Origin: Amycolatopsis vastitatis
Lineage (GTDB): Bacteria > Actinomycetota > Actinomycetes > Mycobacteriales > Pseudonocardiaceae
Direction of reading: 5' to 3'
Assembly (NCBI RefSeq): GCF_002234595.1
Contig: NZ_NMUL01000009.1
Coordinates: forward strand, 248,001-312,000
Length of the DNA stretch: 64,000 nucleotides
Under the pieces are notes generated by a model. The model did no database searches, had not been told where the DNA came from, and worked only from the letters and a program-made list of their open reading frames with translations. Numbering within the stretch: position 1 is the first letter of the stretch; each line of letters begins with the position of its first letter. The position numbers and the translations under genes are program-made. Below are positions 1-7,582 of the stretch, in pieces.

Positions 1-181
1 GGCCGTCCACAAAGGCCGCGTAGTCGTGGTCGGTGAACTCGGCGAACCCGGCGCCGTCGCGCGAGCGGAGAAACTCGTCGAACGTCCGTTTCCAGGCCTC
101 GCGGTGGAGGACCGCCGTGCCGGTCAGCACTCCGTCGAGGTCGAACAGGCAGGCCGTGATGGTCTCGGGCAATCCCGTCAT
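1..181 (-). CDS. HAD-family hydrolase (beta-phosphoglucomutase-like), 5' part only
   Basis: Only the first 60 or so codons are inside the window; the gene runs off the left edge. The N-terminus carries HAD motif I, FDLDGVL, with the nucleophilic Asp and the acid/base Asp, followed by HREAWKRTF, as in phosphatases and phosphosugar mutases with a helical cap inserted after motif I. Likely a cytosolic phosphatase or mutase; the substrate cannot be read from this fragment. The ATG at 181 lies 9 bases after the stop of the ArsR-type gene, so the two are probably cotranscribed. No strong ribosome binding site is visible. Confidence 0.85.
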   Translation of the reverse strand, partial: MTGLPETITACLFDLDGVLTGTAVLHREAWKRTFDEFLRSRDGAGFAEFTDHDYAAFVDG

Positions 182-190
182 GCTGGCACG

Positions 191-691
191 CTACCGGTCC
201 TGGGGGTTGTTCGCGGGTTGTTCGGGGGTCCGGGTGGCGAAGCCCCCGGCCCGGGGCGAAGCCCCGGTTGTCTCAGTGGGTTGTTCGGGGGTCCGGGTGG
301 CGAAGCCCCCGGCCCGGGGCGAAGCCCCGGTTGTCTCAGCGGGTTGTTCGGGGTGCGGGCGCACCCGATGGATGAGTTCGTGCACGGTCGCGTCCGCCAG
401 CCGGTACCGCACCACCCGGCCGGTGCGTTGCGGCGTGACCAGCCCGTGGGCCCGCAGCAGGCGCAGGGCCTGCGACACCGCCGTGTCGGTCATGCCGGTG
501 ACGGCGGCGAGGTCGGTGACGCTGATCTCGCGGGCGTAGTGGATCGAGACCAGCAGCGCGAGCCGGGACGGGTCGGCGACCACGGAAAACCGCTGGGCCC
601 ACTCGTCGATGACGGCGCGGTCGCCCAGCCCGTCGATCGCCGCGGCCACCCGTTCCGGGTCGATCAGCTTGCGGACGGGCTCGTTGCTCAC
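191..691 (-). CDS. ArsR-type winged-helix regulator with a repeat-extended C-terminus
   Basis: About 166 aa if read from the GTG at 691 (a GTG at 727 would add 12 residues). The middle holds an ArsR winged helix: FSVVADPSRLALLVSI, then the recognition helix region MTDTAVSQALRLLRAHGLV and wing GRVVRYRLAD. No cysteine metal site is obvious near the recognition helix. After about residue 112 the protein becomes two copies of a 21-residue unit ending in a third partial copy, encoded by a 63-bp tandem DNA repeat that preserves the frame; this tail is probably acquired and unstructured. The gene is divergent from the thioesterase at 816 and precedes the HAD gene, either of which could be its target. 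Confidence 0.8.
   Translation of the reverse strand: MSNEPVRKLIDPERVAAAIDGLGDRAVIDEWAQRFSVVADPSRLALLVSIHYAREISVTDLAAVTGMTDTAVSQALRLLRAHGLVTPQRTGRVVRYRLADATVHELIHRVRPHPEQPAETTGASPRAGGFATRTPEQPTETTGASPRAGGFATRTPEQPANNPQDR
215..353. repeat. 63-bp tandem repeat with internal hairpins, 2.2 copies
   Basis: Copy 1 is 215-277, copy 2 is 278-340 and a partial third begins at 341. Copies 1 and 2 differ at a single base (T/C at 277/340). Each full copy contains the hairpin CCGGGGC-GAA-GCCCCGG (251-267 and 314-330), like a small terminator or RNA stem. The unit is a multiple of three, so it extends the ArsR reading frame. I recall similar GGCTTCGCC-rich repeats in Amycolatopsis intergenic DNA. Confidence 0.9.
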
Positions 692-815
692 CCCCGGATG
701 ATTCCACCCGGGCCGGAGGCGGACCACCGGTGGCCTGGGTCACGCCCGCTTGACGCCGCCGGTGCCCACGGGCGAGCCTGCGATTAAGACAGTTGTCATA
801 GTCCGAGGAGCCGAG

Positions 816-1316
816 ATGACCGACGTCGAAACGCAGGTCCGTTCGAAGACCATCACCTGGCAGGACCCCCTGGAGACCGCCCGGCTCGGCGCCACGATGT
901 CCGGCCTCGAGTACATGACGGCGATCGCCGAAGGCCGCGTCCCGCCCGCGCCGATCGCCGCGCACTTCGGCATGCGCTGGGAGCGCATCGGCCGCGGCGA
1001 GGTCGTCGCGGTCGCCGAGCCGGACGAGTCGCTGTACAACCCGATCGGCATGGTCCACGGCGGCGTCGCGGCCACGCTGCTGGACTCGGTGGTCGGCTGC
1101 GCGGTGCACACGACGCTGCCGGCCGGCGTCGGCTACGCCTCGGTGGAGCTGAAGGTCAGCTACCTGCGGGCGATCCACGCGGGCCGCGGCGAGATCCGGG
1201 CCACCGGCCGGGTCATGAAGGAGGGCTCGCGGATCGCGTTCGCGGAGGGGGAAATCCGGGACGTCGAGGGCAGGCTGCTGGCGACGGCGTCGGGGACCTG
1301 CGTGATCACGCGCTGA
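816..1316 (+). CDS. PaaI-like hotdog thioesterase
   Basis: 166 aa, start ATG at 816 chosen because GAGGAG at 805-810 sits at good spacing; an upstream in-frame ATG at 750 lacks one. The hotdog helix signature NPIGMVHGGVAATLLDS (about residues 75-91) contains the HGG and Asp features of the PaaI/YdiI group of acyl-CoA thioesterases, followed by VELKVSYLRA and the final beta strands ending GTCVITR. Expected role: cytosolic hydrolysis of acyl- or aryl-CoA thioesters as a tetramer. Divergent from the ArsR regulator with 124 bases between; GACAGTTGTC at 788-797 is a possible weak operator. Substrate unknown. Confidence 0.9.
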   Translation: MTDVETQVRSKTITWQDPLETARLGATMSGLEYMTAIAEGRVPPAPIAAHFGMRWERIGRGEVVAVAEPDESLYNPIGMVHGGVAATLLDSVVGCAVHTTLPAGVGYASVELKVSYLRAIHAGRGEIRATGRVMKEGSRIAFAEGEIRDVEGRLLATASGTCVITR

Positions 1317-1317
1317 G

Positions 1318-1794
1318 TCACCGTGGCGGCCGGACCCGCCGGGCGCGGATCGCGTCGTCGCCGCCGTAGCGGCCGATGACCGTCGCCAGGAGTGCGCGCG
1401 CGTCTTCGACGCGTCTCGTGCCGTACTCCGCCTCCAGTTCTTCTTGGAGTTCCCGCCGCAGCACCCGCGTCGCTTCGACGGCGGCCAGCGCGTGCTCGGT
1501 CAGGTGCAGCAGTTTCGTCCGCGCGTCCGCCGGATCGGGGTCGCGGCGCAGCAGCCCCCGGCGTTCGAGGTCCGCGACGGCCTTCGACGCCGCCTGCTGG
1601 GTCACGCCCATCCGCTCGGCCAGTGCGGTGATGGACAGCGGGTCGGCCAGGACGTGCTGGATCACGACGCCGTCGTTGAAGCGAAGGTCGCCGAAGCCCT
1701 GCCCGGCCAAGCGGCGCTGAACCTCGTCCGTCATCGCCCAGCCCGCGAAGAGGGCGGTCAGGGACAGGTCGAGGCTGCTAGGATGCACAACCAT
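1318..1794 (-). CDS. MarR-family transcriptional regulator
   Basis: 158 aa from the ATG at 1794. Winged-helix core: LADPLSITALAERMGVTQ, then QAASKAVADLERRGLLRR and the charged wing DPDPADARTKLLHL, all typical of MarR. The start codon lies inside a 16-bp palindrome and overlaps by two bases the ATG of the divergent PPOX gene, so it probably represses both. A -10-like TAGATT (1808 to 1803) eight bases upstream suggests a leaderless message. Ends one base after the thioesterase stop, convergent with it. The likely ligand is unknown; the neighbour suggests a small aromatic or redox-active compound. Confidence 0.88.
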   Translation of the reverse strand: MVVHPSSLDLSLTALFAGWAMTDEVQRRLAGQGFGDLRFNDGVVIQHVLADPLSITALAERMGVTQQAASKAVADLERRGLLRRDPDPADARTKLLHLTEHALAAVEATRVLRRELQEELEAEYGTRRVEDARALLATVIGRYGGDDAIRARRVRPPR

Positions 1795-1809
1795 GGTTGT
1801 GGAATCTAG
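1778..1809. promoter_or_regulatory. Shared MarR operator and two symmetric leaderless promoters
   Basis: CACAACCATGGTTGTG at 1786-1801 is a perfect 16-bp palindrome centred on both ATG codons. It sits inside a 32-bp imperfect palindrome with 13 of 16 matched pairs, ending in CTAG on both sides. TAGGAT (1779-1784, plus) and TAGATT (1808 to 1803, minus) are each eight bases from their ATG. Binding here would block both promoters. No convincing -35 boxes are seen. Confidence 0.85.
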
Positions 1810-2254
1810 CAGAGTGCCGGCCGAGCTGGCCGAAGCGTTCGTCCGCGTGGCGCACCGGATCGTCTGGTGCACGCTGGTGACGGTCGACCGGCGGGGCCGC
1901 CCGCGGTCACGGGTGGTCCACCCGATCTGGGTGCCGGGCCCCGGCGGCCTGACCGGCTGGCTGTTCACCCGGCCGACGCCGTTGAAGCTGGCCCACCTGG
2001 CGGCGACGCCGTATGTCTCGTGCTCGTACTGGGACCCGCAGCACGAAGTGGCGGTGGCGGAGTGCCGCGCGGAGTTCGCGGACGACGAGGAGACCCGCCG
2101 GTACCTGTGGGACCTGTTCGCTTCGGCGCCGGAACCCCTGGGCTTCGATCCGAAGATCCTGGGCGGGGATGACCACCGCGACCCGAAGATCACGGTGCTG
2201 AAGCTGACGCCCTGGCGGATCTCGACCGGCGGCCAAGCTTGGCGGGCGGCTTAG
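1793..2254 (+). CDS. Pyridoxamine 5'-phosphate oxidase-like split-barrel flavoprotein
   Basis: 153 aa. The early segment VDRRGRPRSRVVHPIW and WLFTRPTPLKLAHLAA, followed by YVSCSYWDP, match the PPOX-like split beta-barrel that binds FMN or F420; this subgroup is usually a small cytosolic reductase or cofactor-binding protein rather than the true PNPO of vitamin B6 synthesis. Starts at ATG 1793 inside the MarR operator, apparently leaderless. The stop overlaps the stop of the convergent ROK gene (TTAG, 2251-2254). Likely substrate is whatever derepresses the MarR partner. Confidence 0.85.
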   Translation: MVVESSRVPAELAEAFVRVAHRIVWCTLVTVDRRGRPRSRVVHPIWVPGPGGLTGWLFTRPTPLKLAHLAATPYVSCSYWDPQHEVAVAECRAEFADDEETRRYLWDLFASAPEPLGFDPKILGGDDHRDPKITVLKLTPWRISTGGQAWRAA

Positions 2255-3450
2255 GCGGCACCCACCCGGCGGTCGAACACCAGACCTTCCGCGGCCCGCA
2301 GCCCGACGCTGATCGCGCCGGTCAGCACCGCGTCTTCGCCCAGCTCGCCCTGCACCACCTTCGGCACCAGCGGCGTGAACGCCCGCAACGCGCGGTCGAT
2401 CGGCTCCAGCAGCAGGTCCGCCGCCGTGCCCATGCCGCCGCCCAGGACGATCAGCTCCGGGTCGATCACCGCCGCCACCGAAGCCACCGTGTACGCGAGC
2501 CGGTCGGCTTCCGTCTCCACCGCGCGCCGGGCGAGCTCGTCGCCTTCGCGGGCCAGGCGGAACACCTCGCGGGCCGATTTCGCCGTGCCCAGGCCGAGTT
2601 CGCGGGCGCCCTGGACGACCGACTGGGCCGCCGTCGCCTCTTCGAGGTGGCCGCGGGCCGGCGGGGTGCCCGGCTCGTCGGCCGCGCGCGTGCGGCCGTA
2701 GGGCAGGTAGCCGATCTCGCCCGCCGCGCCGGTCGCGCCGCGGAACACCCGGCCGTCGACCATCATGCCCATGCCGACGCCGGTGCCGATCGTGATGCAG
2801 CCGAACACCGACGCGCCGCGCGCGGCCCCGCTCTCCCACTCGCCGACGGCGGTGAGGTTCGCGTCGTTCTCCACCATCAGGTCCGGGCCCAGCGCGGCCT
2901 CGAGGTCGTCGATCAGCCCGGCCCGGCCCCAGCCCGGCAGGTTCGGCGCGTGCCGGAAACACCGCTTGTCCGGGTCGGCGACGCCGGGGGAGCCGACCAC
3001 GCGGACGACGATGTCGCCCGCCGAAAGGCCGGCCTCGGCGACCGCCGCGGCCGCGATCTTCCCGACCGCCGTCACCAGCGCCGCGCCGGATCGCGCGGTG
3101 TTGCGCTCGTCGCGGCGCGCCACGAGCGTGCGGCCCAGGTCCGACACCGCGACGCGGAGGTGCTCGCGGCCGATGTCGACGCCCAGCACGTACCCCGCGG
3201 TGGGGTCGGCCTCGTACAGCACCGCCGACCGCCCGGTGCCGGTGGACGTCTGCCCGGTCGGGCGCGCCAGCCCCGCGGCTTCGAGGGCCAGCAGGGCCTG
3301 GCTGACCGTCGGCTTCGACAGCCCGGTGTCCTTCGCCACCTGCGGCCGGGTCGCCGGCCCGCTGCGGCGCAGGAGGTCGAGCACCGCCCGCTGGTTGATC
3401 TTGCGCATCCCGGCGGGGGTACCGACCGTGGGGATTTCTACGCCGGCCAC
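2251..3450 (-). CDS. ROK-family transcriptional regulator lacking the zinc motif
   Basis: 399 aa, GTG start at 3450 with a good AGGAGG site upstream. An N-terminal winged helix (about residues 15-65, VAKDTGLSKPTVSQALLALE) is joined to a sugar-kinase-like ROK fold: GVDIGREHLRVAVSD, the ENDANLTAVGE segment with the conserved Asp, and IGTGVGMGMMVDG. NagC/Mlc-type repressors usually carry a Cys-rich zinc site after GEIG; here the segment GEIGYLPYGRTRAADEPGTP has no cysteine at all. Expected to be a sugar-responsive repressor, but no sugar transport or catabolic genes are adjacent, so targets are probably distant. Divergent from the DUF427 gene. Confidence 0.9.
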   Translation of the reverse strand: MAGVEIPTVGTPAGMRKINQRAVLDLLRRSGPATRPQVAKDTGLSKPTVSQALLALEAAGLARPTGQTSTGTGRSAVLYEADPTAGYVLGVDIGREHLRVAVSDLGRTLVARRDERNTARSGAALVTAVGKIAAAAVAEAGLSAGDIVVRVVGSPGVADPDKRCFRHAPNLPGWGRAGLIDDLEAALGPDLMVENDANLTAVGEWESGAARGASVFGCITIGTGVGMGMMVDGRVFRGATGAAGEIGYLPYGRTRAADEPGTPPARGHLEEATAAQSVVQGARELGLGTAKSAREVFRLAREGDELARRAVETEADRLAYTVASVAAVIDPELIVLGGGMGTAADLLLEPIDRALRAFTPLVPKVVQGELGEDAVLTGAISVGLRAAEGLVFDRRVGAA

Positions 3451-3550
3451 CCGTGCCCGCCTCCTGTCGTCCTCTTGCTGCCTGCCACGCTAGCCGCCCC
3501 GGCCCGGGTTCCGCCGGAATACGCCCGCTCCGGACCCCGTTGACCCGGGC

Positions 3551-4291
3551 ATGAGCACTCCGGTACGCGGCCGGGTCCGCGTGGCACAAGGCGCGAAGCG
3601 GGTACGCGTGTTCCTCGGCGGGCAGGTTGTCGCGGACACGGTGCACCCCCTCCTGGTGTGGGAAGTTCCGTACTACCCCACGTACTACATCCCGCGCGCG
3701 GACGTCGTGAGCGGCGTTCTCACCCCCTCCGGCCGGACGTCGCACTCGCCCAGCCGCGGAGAAGCTGTTCTGTCGACGATAAAGGGTGGCGGAGCCGAGG
3801 CGGTGGACGGCGCGCTGGAGTACCCGGATTCGCCGATCGAGCAGCTCCGGGACCACGTCCGGTTCGAGTTCGCCGCGTTCGACTGGTTCGAAGAGGACGA
3901 ACAGATCTTCACGCACCCGCGCGACCCCGGCGTCCGCGTCGACATCCTGCCGAGCTCGCGCCACGTGCGGGTCGAGGTCGACGGCGTGACCGTCGCCGAC
4001 ACCGTCCGCCCGCACCTGCTGTTCGAGACCGGCCTGCCGACGCGCTACTACCTGCCCCGCGTCGACGTCCGGATGGACCTGCTGGAAAAGATCGACGTGG
4101 TGACCCACTGCCCCTACAAGGGCGCCGCCGAGCACTTCGACGTGGCCGGGCACGAGGACCTCGCCTGGAGCTACCCGACGCCCCTGCCGGAGAGCACCCG
4201 CGTCGCCGGGCTGGTCGCGTTCCTCGACGAGAAGGTGGACGTCTACCTCGACGGCGTCCGGCAGGAGCGGCCGAAGACGAAGTTCGCCTGA
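3551..4291 (+). CDS. Tandem DUF427-domain protein
   Basis: 246 aa. Two DUF427 domains: the first around residues 8-115 (RVRVFLGGQVVADTVHPLLVWE, then YYIPRADV) and the second around 120-230 (VRVEVDGVTVADTVRPHLLFE, then YYLPRVDV and THCPYKGAAEHF). The second copy keeps the better preserved THCPYKG core; the first has degenerate SHSPSRGEA at the same point. DUF427 proteins are small beta-sandwich-like proteins of uncertain function, found widely in actinobacteria. Monocistronic; ATG at 3551, ROK regulator divergent 100 bases away. Specific role unknown. Confidence 0.85.
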   Translation: MSTPVRGRVRVAQGAKRVRVFLGGQVVADTVHPLLVWEVPYYPTYYIPRADVVSGVLTPSGRTSHSPSRGEAVLSTIKGGGAEAVDGALEYPDSPIEQLRDHVRFEFAAFDWFEEDEQIFTHPRDPGVRVDILPSSRHVRVEVDGVTVADTVRPHLLFETGLPTRYYLPRVDVRMDLLEKIDVVTHCPYKGAAEHFDVAGHEDLAWSYPTPLPESTRVAGLVAFLDEKVDVYLDGVRQERPKTKFA

Positions 4292-4295
4292 GCCC

Positions 4296-4583
4296 TCAGG
4301 CGTCCGGCAGCCAGTTCCCGTGGAAGCCCGCGGGGACCTGGCAGACCGACGCCCGGTCGACGACCACCGGCAGGTCGTAGAAGACGGCGTGGCCCGCCGT
4401 GAGCGCGAAATCGTGCATCATCGTCAGCCCCGGCACGTCGATCGGCTGCTTGACCAGCTCGCCGCCGAAGTCGTAGGCACCGACGTATAACGCCCTACAC
4501 GGCGAGTCGTCGTCGCCCGCGCCCACGAAGACCTGCTCGAAGCCCGCCGTGAACGCGGCTCCGACGCCGGCTGAACCAGCGCA
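4296..4583 (-). pseudogene. Remnant of a carotenoid cleavage oxygenase (RPE65 family)
   Basis: The open frame between a stop at 4584-4586 and the stop at 4296 encodes about 95 residues, of which GELVKQPIDVPGLTMMHDF and ALTAGHAVFYDLPVVVD match the segment of bacterial carotenoid oxygenases carrying one of the four iron-binding histidines (the MHDF motif). Full enzymes are around 450-500 aa, so most of both ends is missing. The sequence after VVVD departs from the family, and no good start is present. I read this as a decayed fragment with internal deletions, not a functional small protein. Convergent with DUF427. Confidence 0.7.
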
Positions 4584-4672
4584 CTACGCCATCCGGCACT
4601 GTGGCGGCGCACACTTTCGGCGGCTTCCGGTGTCATCTCGTCACAGGAATGGGCGAACTCGACTACGCCGCG

Positions 4673-4701
4673 TTGACGACGTGTCAAGGGCTCCTTAGCG
4701 T
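4673..4701 (+). promoter_or_regulatory. Promoter with overlapping inverted repeat upstream of the molybdenum hydroxylase operon
   Basis: TTGACG (4673-4678), a 17-base spacer and TAGCGT (4696-4701) make a good housekeeping-type promoter. TTGAC-GACGT-GTCAA (4673-4687) is a perfect inverted repeat covering the -35 box, a likely repressor or activator site. Confidence 0.7.
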
Positions 4702-4738
4702 GGCGCGCACCCCGCCACCAGCCAGCAAGGGATTCCCG

Positions 4739-6976
4739 ATGGCCCGTCCCACCTCCGAACCCGCCGAGCCCGGGCAGGTCGGCCGCCGCCGCTTCCTGAC
4801 CTACCTGGTCGCCGCGCCGACGCTCACCGTCGCCACGAAACTCACCGCCGACGCGGTGGCCCCGAGCCGCGCCGAGGCCGTCGTCCCCACCCTGCCGCAG
4901 CCCGCGGAGATCCTCGACCTCGGCGACGTCCTGACACTGTCGTGCGCGCCGACCGCCGGGATGCTCGTCCTGGAGATCACCGGAGACGGCCGGGCCCGGT
5001 TGCAGCTGCCGCGCGCCGAGGTCGGCCAGGGCATCACGACGGCGACCGCGATGCTCGTCGCCGAAGAGCTGGACCTGCCGCTGGACAAGGTCGACGTCGT
5101 GCTCTCGGACGCGCGCACCGAGCTGCTGTTCAACCAGCTCACCGGCGGCTCCAACACGATGCGCTCGCTGTACGACCCGGTCCGCGCCACCGCGGCGACC
5201 GCGCGCGCCCGGATGGTCGCCGCGGCCGGGGCGCAGTGGGGGACCGATGCTTCCCGGCTGTCCACACGCGACGGTGCGGTGTGGGCGCCGGACGGCCGCA
5301 ACGCGTCCTACGGCGACCTCGCCGGGCCGGCGGCGCGGACCGGCCTGACGACCGGGGCGATCGCGCCGAAAGCCGAGTCCGCGCAAACCCTGGTCGGCAC
5401 GCCGACCTCGCGCAAGGACGCCCGCGCGATGGTCACCGGCGAGCAGGTCTACACCCTCGACCTCGACGTCCCCGGCGCGAACCCGGTGATGGTGCGGCGT
5501 CCGCCCACCATCAACGGCACCGTTCGGAAGGTCGGCAACGAGGCCGCGGTTCGCGCGATGCCCGGGATCATCGACATCGCCGTCGTGCCGACCGGGGTCG
5601 CGGTGATGGCCGAGACGTTCGGCCAGGCCCTCGACGGCAAGAACGCCCTCGACGTCACGTGGGGTCCCGGCACGGTCGACGGCGAAGACGACGAGACGAT
5701 CAAGAAGAAGCTGCGGGGCGCCGCGCTGCCGTTCGTGGTGCCGCCGTTGCTGACGCAGCACGTCGACGGCGAGTTCGACTTCGCCTTCGTCAGCCACGCG
5801 CCGATGGAGTCGAACTCCGCGGTGGCCGACGTCCGCGAGGACAGCGCGACCATCTGGGCCGGGCTGAAGTCGCCGATCGTCGCGAAGCAGACCATCGCGC
5901 AGGAGCTGGGCCTGCCGGAGAACAAGGTCACCGTGCACGTCCAGCAGGGCGGCGGGTCCTTCGGGCGGCGGCTGTTCTTCGACGCGGCCCTCGAAGCCGC
6001 GCACATTTCGAAGGCGATGAAGAAGCCCGTCCGGCTCATGTGGAGCCGGATCGACGACATGCGCCACGGCCGCGGGCGCGCGGCGAGCTTCCACCGGATC
6101 CGCGCGACCTTCGCGCTCGGGCAGGTGCTGACGTTCGAGCACCGGGTCGCCAGTGTCGAAACCGACTGGAGCCACGGCCTCGGCGAGATTCTCACCGCGT
6201 ACGCGGCGAAGCTGCCCGTCGGCGGCAACCTGAGCTTCGCGCAGACGGTGTTCCTGCTGACCGTGAAGTCGCCGTACAACTTCGGCGTCACCACGCAGCT
6301 GCTGAACGAGGTGCCGCTGAAGTTCCACACCTCGGCGTGGCGCTCGGTCTACTCGGCGAACACCCGTGGCGCCGAAGAGATCATGGTCGACGAGATCGCC
6401 GCCAAGCTGGGGAAGGATCCCTACCGGTTCCGGCGCGAGTTCATCAAGGAGCCGCGGCAGCGCGCGGTGCTCGACAAGGTCGCCGAGCTCGGCGAGTGGG
6501 GCAAGAAGATGCCGGCCGGGTTCGCGCAGGGGATCGCGGTGCACGGCGAGTACAAGTCCTACACCGCTTGCCTGGTGGAGGTGGACGCGCGCGACCCGAA
6601 GCACCCGCGCGTCACCAAGGCGACCATCGCGGTCGACGTCGGCAAGCCGGTGAACCCGCGCGGCATCGAGGCGCAGATGCTCGGCGGCCTGACCGACGCG
6701 ATCTCGACGACGCTGACCGCGGGCCTGCACATCGACAAGGGCCTGCCGCTGGAGGGCAGCTACTCGCAGTTCCACTACGCGCGGCAGAAGAACTCGCCGA
6801 CGGACGTCACGGTGCACGTCATGCCGGCCGACGGCGCCGACATCGGCGGCGCCGGCGAGCTCGGCCTGCCCGCGCCGGTCGGCGCGATCGCCAACGCCTA
6901 CGCCAGGGCCACCGGCATCAAGCCGCGCAGCTTCCCGATCACCTTCCCGGTCGACTTCGACCCGTTCCCGCGCTGA
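4739..6976 (+). CDS. Molybdopterin-binding large subunit, isoquinoline 1-oxidoreductase/aldehyde dehydrogenase type, Tat-exported
   Basis: 745 aa. ATG at 4739 follows AAGGGA. The N-terminus GRRRFLTYLVAAPTLTVATK is a twin-arginine signal, so the enzyme is expected to fold with its cofactor and be exported. Xanthine-dehydrogenase-family features follow: PRAEVGQGITTATAMLVAEE, LTGGSNTMRS, the glycine-rich QGGGSFGRRLFFDA, and near the end GAGELGLPAPVG with the catalytic Glu. This matches the two-subunit IorB type that partners a small 2Fe-2S protein and lacks an FAD subunit, passing electrons to an external acceptor. It is 13 bases upstream of that small subunit. Substrate (N-heterocycle or aldehyde) cannot be told. 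Confidence 0.9.
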   Translation: MARPTSEPAEPGQVGRRRFLTYLVAAPTLTVATKLTADAVAPSRAEAVVPTLPQPAEILDLGDVLTLSCAPTAGMLVLEITGDGRARLQLPRAEVGQGITTATAMLVAEELDLPLDKVDVVLSDARTELLFNQLTGGSNTMRSLYDPVRATAATARARMVAAAGAQWGTDASRLSTRDGAVWAPDGRNASYGDLAGPAARTGLTTGAIAPKAESAQTLVGTPTSRKDARAMVTGEQVYTLDLDVPGANPVMVRRPPTINGTVRKVGNEAAVRAMPGIIDIAVVPTGVAVMAETFGQALDGKNALDVTWGPGTVDGEDDETIKKKLRGAALPFVVPPLLTQHVDGEFDFAFVSHAPMESNSAVADVREDSATIWAGLKSPIVAKQTIAQELGLPENKVTVHVQQGGGSFGRRLFFDAALEAAHISKAMKKPVRLMWSRIDDMRHGRGRAASFHRIRATFALGQVLTFEHRVASVETDWSHGLGEILTAYAAKLPVGGNLSFAQTVFLLTVKSPYNFGVTTQLLNEVPLKFHTSAWRSVYSANTRGAEEIMVDEIAAKLGKDPYRFRREFIKEPRQRAVLDKVAELGEWGKKMPAGFAQGIAVHGEYKSYTACLVEVDARDPKHPRVTKATIAVDVGKPVNPRGIEAQMLGGLTDAISTTLTAGLHIDKGLPLEGSYSQFHYARQKNSPTDVTVHVMPADGADIGGAGELGLPAPVGAIANAYARATGIKPRSFPITFPVDFDPFPR

Positions 6977-6989
6977 CAGGAGTCCCCAC

Positions 6990-7448
6990 GTGCCGAACTA
7001 CACCTTCGTGGTGAACGGGAAGACCGTCACCGTCGACGCGCCCGCCGACCTGCCGATGCTGTGGGCGCTGCGCGACAAGCTCAAGGTCCGCGGACCGAAG
7101 TACGGCTGCGGCATCAACGTCTGCAAGGCCTGCACCAGCCACCTCGACGGCGAGGCGTTCAACCCCTGCGTCACGCCGGTGTCGGAGTGCGCCGGGCGCG
7201 AGGTCACCACGATCGAGGGGCTGGCGGACGGCGACGAGCTGCACCCGGTCCAGGAGGCCTGGCTCGAACAGGACGTCGCGCAGTGCGGGTACTGCCAGCC
7301 CGGGCAGATCATGGCGGCGGTCGCGCTGCTGAAGAAGACGAAGAACCCGACGGACGCGGACATCGACGCCATCCAGAACGTGTGCCGCTGCGGCACCTAC
7401 TTCCGGATCCGGGAGGCGATCAAGAGCGCGGCCGCCAAGATGGCCTGA
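6990..7448 (+). CDS. (2Fe-2S)-binding small subunit of the Tat-exported molybdenum hydroxylase
   Basis: 152 aa, GTG start at 6990 preceded by CAGGAG. Two iron-sulfur domains: a plant-ferredoxin-like N-terminal one (YGCGINVCKACTSH with a further Cys at NPC) and an all-helical C-terminal one (CGYCQPGQIM, then NVCRCGTYFRI). This is the IorA-type partner that carries electrons from molybdopterin. It has no signal of its own and probably rides through the Tat system on the large subunit. Forms a two-gene operon with the upstream gene; a strong hairpin terminator follows at 7451. Confidence 0.93.
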   Translation: MPNYTFVVNGKTVTVDAPADLPMLWALRDKLKVRGPKYGCGINVCKACTSHLDGEAFNPCVTPVSECAGREVTTIEGLADGDELHPVQEAWLEQDVAQCGYCQPGQIMAAVALLKKTKNPTDADIDAIQNVCRCGTYFRIREAIKSAAAKMA

Positions 7449-7450
7449 CG

Positions 7451-7487
7451 CGGATGCGGAGGTTCCACAAAAGAACCTCCGCATTCG
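7451..7487 (+). terminator. Hairpin terminator
   Basis: TGCGGAGGTTC (7455-7465), loop CACAAAA and GAACCTCCGCA (7473-7483) form an 11-bp perfect stem with extra flanking pairs. It lies three bases after the iron-sulfur subunit stop. Confidence 0.85.
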
Positions 7488-7582
7488 CGGTTCCTGTAAC
7501 AAGTTCACCCGAACGTGGTGGCACCGTTCGGGTTAGCTGTCGGTCCGGGTCTCGACGAAGAGGCCGGGGACCGGAGGCCGCC

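Noticed and set aside
215..353. CRISPR-like direct repeats
   Set aside because: The copies are contiguous with no spacers and the unit is 63 bp with an internal hairpin.
1907..4153. A minus-strand open frame of about 750 codons through PPOX, ROK and DUF427
   Set aside because: Shadow of the real ROK gene and of two plus-strand genes; Arg/Gly/Pro-rich and without recognisable domains.
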